From: Bacteroidota bacterium
GTDB lineage: Bacteria > Bacteroidota > Bacteroidia > CAIKAF01
Reading direction: 5' to 3'
DNA: 64,000 nucleotides
Assembly (NCBI GenBank): GCA_023432985.1
Contig: JAEZEQ010000040.1
Span: 10,198 to 74,197 of the forward strand
The first letter of the stretch is position 1, and the number at the start of each line of letters is the position of its first letter. The position numbers were made by a program, and so were the translations under genes. The notes below the pieces were generated by a model that saw nothing but the letters and a program-made list of their open reading frames with translations, was not told the origin of the DNA and searched no databases. Below are positions 62,072 to 64,000 of the stretch, piece after piece.

Positions 62072-64000
62072 TTATTCTTCCTCATCTTCCTCTGTATCTG
62101 TCGGCGCAGTGGGGTCTACCAGCTTAAACTCTACCCTTCTGTTCAAAGCGCGACCTTCGGCATTATCCGAACCATCCACATTTTTATTGGCATAGGCGGG
62201 CTTACTGAAACTGTAATAGGTATATTTAATGCGATTGGCTTTTATGCCGGCATGGATTAACCAATCATAAGCCGCACGGGCACGATTCAAGGATAATACC
62301 TTATTGTATTCATAGGTACCTAAAATATCGGTATGCCCACTCAACTCAACATGGGTTTCGGGGAAACGAGTCATTAATTGTTTCAAGGATTCCAATTCCT
62401 GAACGGATTCACTTTTCAAAGCATAACTGTCGAAATCGAAATAAATATTTTTAATGGCCATCAATTTACCATCCGATCTAGATACATAAAAATCTTTCAC
62501 AAACTCACTTGCTCCTTGAGCCACATTTATCTTCACGCGCTCTTCCAATATATTGTAGCCTTCGGCTTCTACCTTCACAAAATACACCTCATTATTATTC
62601 AATTTTGTGACATATCCTGTTTCTGTTTCAGCCTTCAAATCGGCCAGTTTATCCTTATTTTCTTTATAGATGCTAATGGAAGCTGGAACACTTTGATTGC
62701 TGCGAGAATCAAATACCTTACCTTTCATGGTAAATACTCCGCTGCTTACTTGTTTGAATAGGGAAATATCTTTATTAATCACACCATACTCTATAAGCGA
62801 TTCATTGGTCGACAACATGTCGTCGTTACTTATAAATCCTTTCGATTCCGATAAAACAGAATAAGCTTGTCCGCGTGTCAGCGGAATGGAGAAACTCCCA
62901 TCTTCATTCACCGTAAAACTGCGGGTTTCTTTGGTCATAATTTCAGATAGGGTAATCTTTCCGGCTATAGGTGTTTGTCCGTTCCCGTCGAGTAATTTCC
63001 CTTTCCAAACCACTTCTCCGCCCGGAGTAAGATAAAAATCTTTACGTGCAGAAAGACTGTCTATATTAATATTTTCGATCTTAAAATCCATTTCCAAATC
63101 TTCGTAACCCACTGCTTTCACAAAGGCTTTATAATTATGTGAAGACTGTACCGAAGCCGTATACATGCCTTTATCCGTTTGAGAATCTACCTTATCTCCC
63201 GAAGGCATACGGGTGAGTTCGATTTGGGCTTCCGGAATTTGTTTTTTCGTAGCCACATCATAGAATTTACCCTTCAACAATAAAGGCAAATTATCTATAA
63301 ACAACATTTGATAAATATCTTTCTCTCCCCTTCCGCCTCTGCGATTCGAGTTGAAATAGGCTTTTTTCCCATCTCCGAGCACTATAAAGAACACTTCATC
63401 TGCGGGCGTGTTCACGGGATAACCTAAATTCTCGGCCTTAGTCCAACTTTCTCTTGCCCCTTCCGATTTAAAAATATCATATCCACCCATAGAATTATGG
63501 CCTTCCGATGCGAAGTACATAGTTCCATTTTCGTCTATAAAAATAGCATCTTCGTTATAAGGTGTATTGATATTTTCATTTAAGCGTGTAGGACTGCCCC
63601 ATTTGCCGTTTTCTTGTTTGGTTACAAAGAAAATATCTCGATTTTGTGCACCCAAATTCGGATTTTCGGAAACATAATAAAGCGTATTTCCATCGGGCGA
63701 ATAGGCAGCATGCGATTCGCGATAGGGGGTATTTATTTCATCTATGGCTTTAGCCTCGCTCCATACCGATCCATTGAAGGTAGATTCGTATAAGTCTCCT
63801 CCGTTTTTAGATCGGTAAACAATCAGCTTTTTCCCATCCGGCGACAGAGAAACCAGTCCCTCATGTTCTTTTGTATTAATAGCTCCGGGAAGGACTTGTG
63901 CACCGTCCCATTGTCCGTCGCTCATTCTTTTGCTAAAGAAGATATCTTCATAATAATAGGGTTCACCACTGGGTATTTGCCCCCCTGTTACCGTACTTCT
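62072..64000 (-). CDS. PD40 - CRD - OmpA envelope protein, cut by the right edge
   Basis: The frame stays open through 25 codons beyond the first ATG in view (63925) to the window edge, encoding YYYEDIFFSKRM-like text that fits a PD40 blade, so the true start lies outside. In view: PD40 repeats (for example SPDGKKLIV, SPDGNTLYYVS, DENGTMYFASEGHNSMGGYD) over the first 230 residues, two to three carboxypeptidase-regulatory-like beta domains (LLLKGKFYDV, VVWKGKLLDG, FTMKGKVFDS) and a C-terminal OmpA domain with SGHTDILGTYEYNKVLSLNR for peptidoglycan binding. It resembles the protein at 11140 but lacks visible TPR, and has extra beta domains. Role in the type IX or another surface system is possible. 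Confidence 0.85.
   Translation of the reverse strand, partial: RSTVTGGQIPSGEPYYYEDIFFSKRMSDGQWDGAQVLPGAINTKEHEGLVSLSPDGKKLIVYRSKNGGDLYESTFNGSVWSEAKAIDEINTPYRESHAAYSPDGNTLYYVSENPNLGAQNRDIFFVTKQENGKWGSPTRLNENINTPYNEDAIFIDENGTMYFASEGHNSMGGYDIFKSEGARESWTKAENLGYPVNTPADEVFFIVLGDGKKAYFNSNRRGGRGEKDIYQMLFIDNLPLLLKGKFYDVATKKQIPEAQIELTRMPSGDKVDSQTDKGMYTASVQSSHNYKAFVKAVGYEDLEMDFKIENINIDSLSARKDFYLTPGGEVVWKGKLLDGNGQTPIAGKITLSEIMTKETRSFTVNEDGSFSIPLTRGQAYSVLSESKGFISNDDMLSTNESLIEYGVINKDISLFKQVSSGVFTMKGKVFDSRSNQSVPASISIYKENKDKLADLKAETETGYVTKLNNNEVYFVKVEAEGYNILEERVKINVAQGASEFVKDFYVSRSDGKLMAIKNIYFDFDSYALKSESVQELESLKQLMTRFPETHVELSGHTDILGTYEYNKVLSLNRARAAYDWLIHAGIKANRIKYTYYSFSKPAYANKNVDGSDNAEGRALNRRVEFKLVDPTAPTDTEEDEEE

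Noticed and set aside
1..64000. CRISPR array, prophage, insertion sequence, defence island or tRNA/rRNA genes
   Set aside because: No regularly spaced repeats, transposase, integrase, tail, nuclease cluster or cloverleaf signature was found by reading; nearly all space is used by core genes.

Overview
The window is a 64 kb piece of a Bacteroidota chromosome (about 40% GC by eye). Family-level signs are the fused lpxC/fabZ gene, the order miaB - sigma-54 regulator - lptE, a Bacteroidota-type putative porin, a TonB receptor with a carboxypeptidase-like N-terminal domain, PD40/OmpA envelope proteins, and promoters of the TAnnTTTG type with little Shine-Dalgarno signal. I cannot place it below phylum with confidence. 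It reads as core chromosome: no integrase, transposase, phage block, CRISPR array, tRNA or rRNA was seen.

Layout. 1-3.2 kb (minus): two secreted proteins (one cut by the left edge) and a PpiD-like chaperone. 3.4-6.4 kb: UvrD/PcrA helicase against a DUF417 membrane protein. 6.6-9.5 kb (minus): an operon of universal stress protein, a ribulose-phosphate 3-epimerase fused to CBS domains, and DAHP synthase. 9.6-19 kb (plus): nucleoside phosphorylase, QueE, a TPR/PD40/OmpA protein, a GDPD lipoprotein, a large lamin-tail secreted protein, TruB, and a YhhQ queuosine-precursor transporter. 19-34.5 kb (minus): LptE, sigma-54 activator, MiaB, a GT-C enzyme, an alkylglycerol-monooxygenase-like hydroxylase, DUF819, FAH hydrolase, ABC permease, a lipid A operon (lpxC/fabZ, lpxA, ABC ATPase, paraoxonase-like lipoprotein), O-methyltransferase and RdgB. 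34.6-46.4 kb (plus): porin, FabI, small lipoprotein, phosphoesterase, DapA, DUF218, DnaB, a secreted protein of unknown function, GT39, CNNM/CorC. 46.5-64 kb: LemA, RibF, LRR protein, a TPP-riboswitch-controlled TonB receptor, LptF/G, PabB, TilS, an ABC exporter with a DivIC-like protein, a TPR protein, a long charged-helix secreted protein with a small partner, and a second PD40/OmpA protein running off the right edge.

How the genes fit together. Much of the window builds or services the envelope: lipid A synthesis (LpxC, LpxA), LPS transport (LptE, LptF/G), fatty acid synthesis (FabZ, FabI), porin, OmpA-type anchors and the PpiD chaperone. A second theme is tRNA maturation (QueE, YhhQ, TruB, MiaB, TilS). 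A third is aromatic and folate supply (AroF, PabB).

The strongest non-gene signals are: a complete TPP riboswitch followed by a perfect 9-bp hairpin that buries the start codon of the TonB receptor; about a dozen promoters whose -7 box ends only 5-9 nt before the start codon, implying leaderless mRNAs; a 183-bp GC-rich nested inverted-repeat element bounded by GGGCG/CGCCC; DnaA-box-like repeats and a promoter palindrome before dnaB; and tail-to-tail gene pairs that share the stop-codon bases TTAA. No self-contained new system such as a defence island was found; the RPE-CBS fusion in the DAHP synthase operon is the best candidate for new biochemistry.
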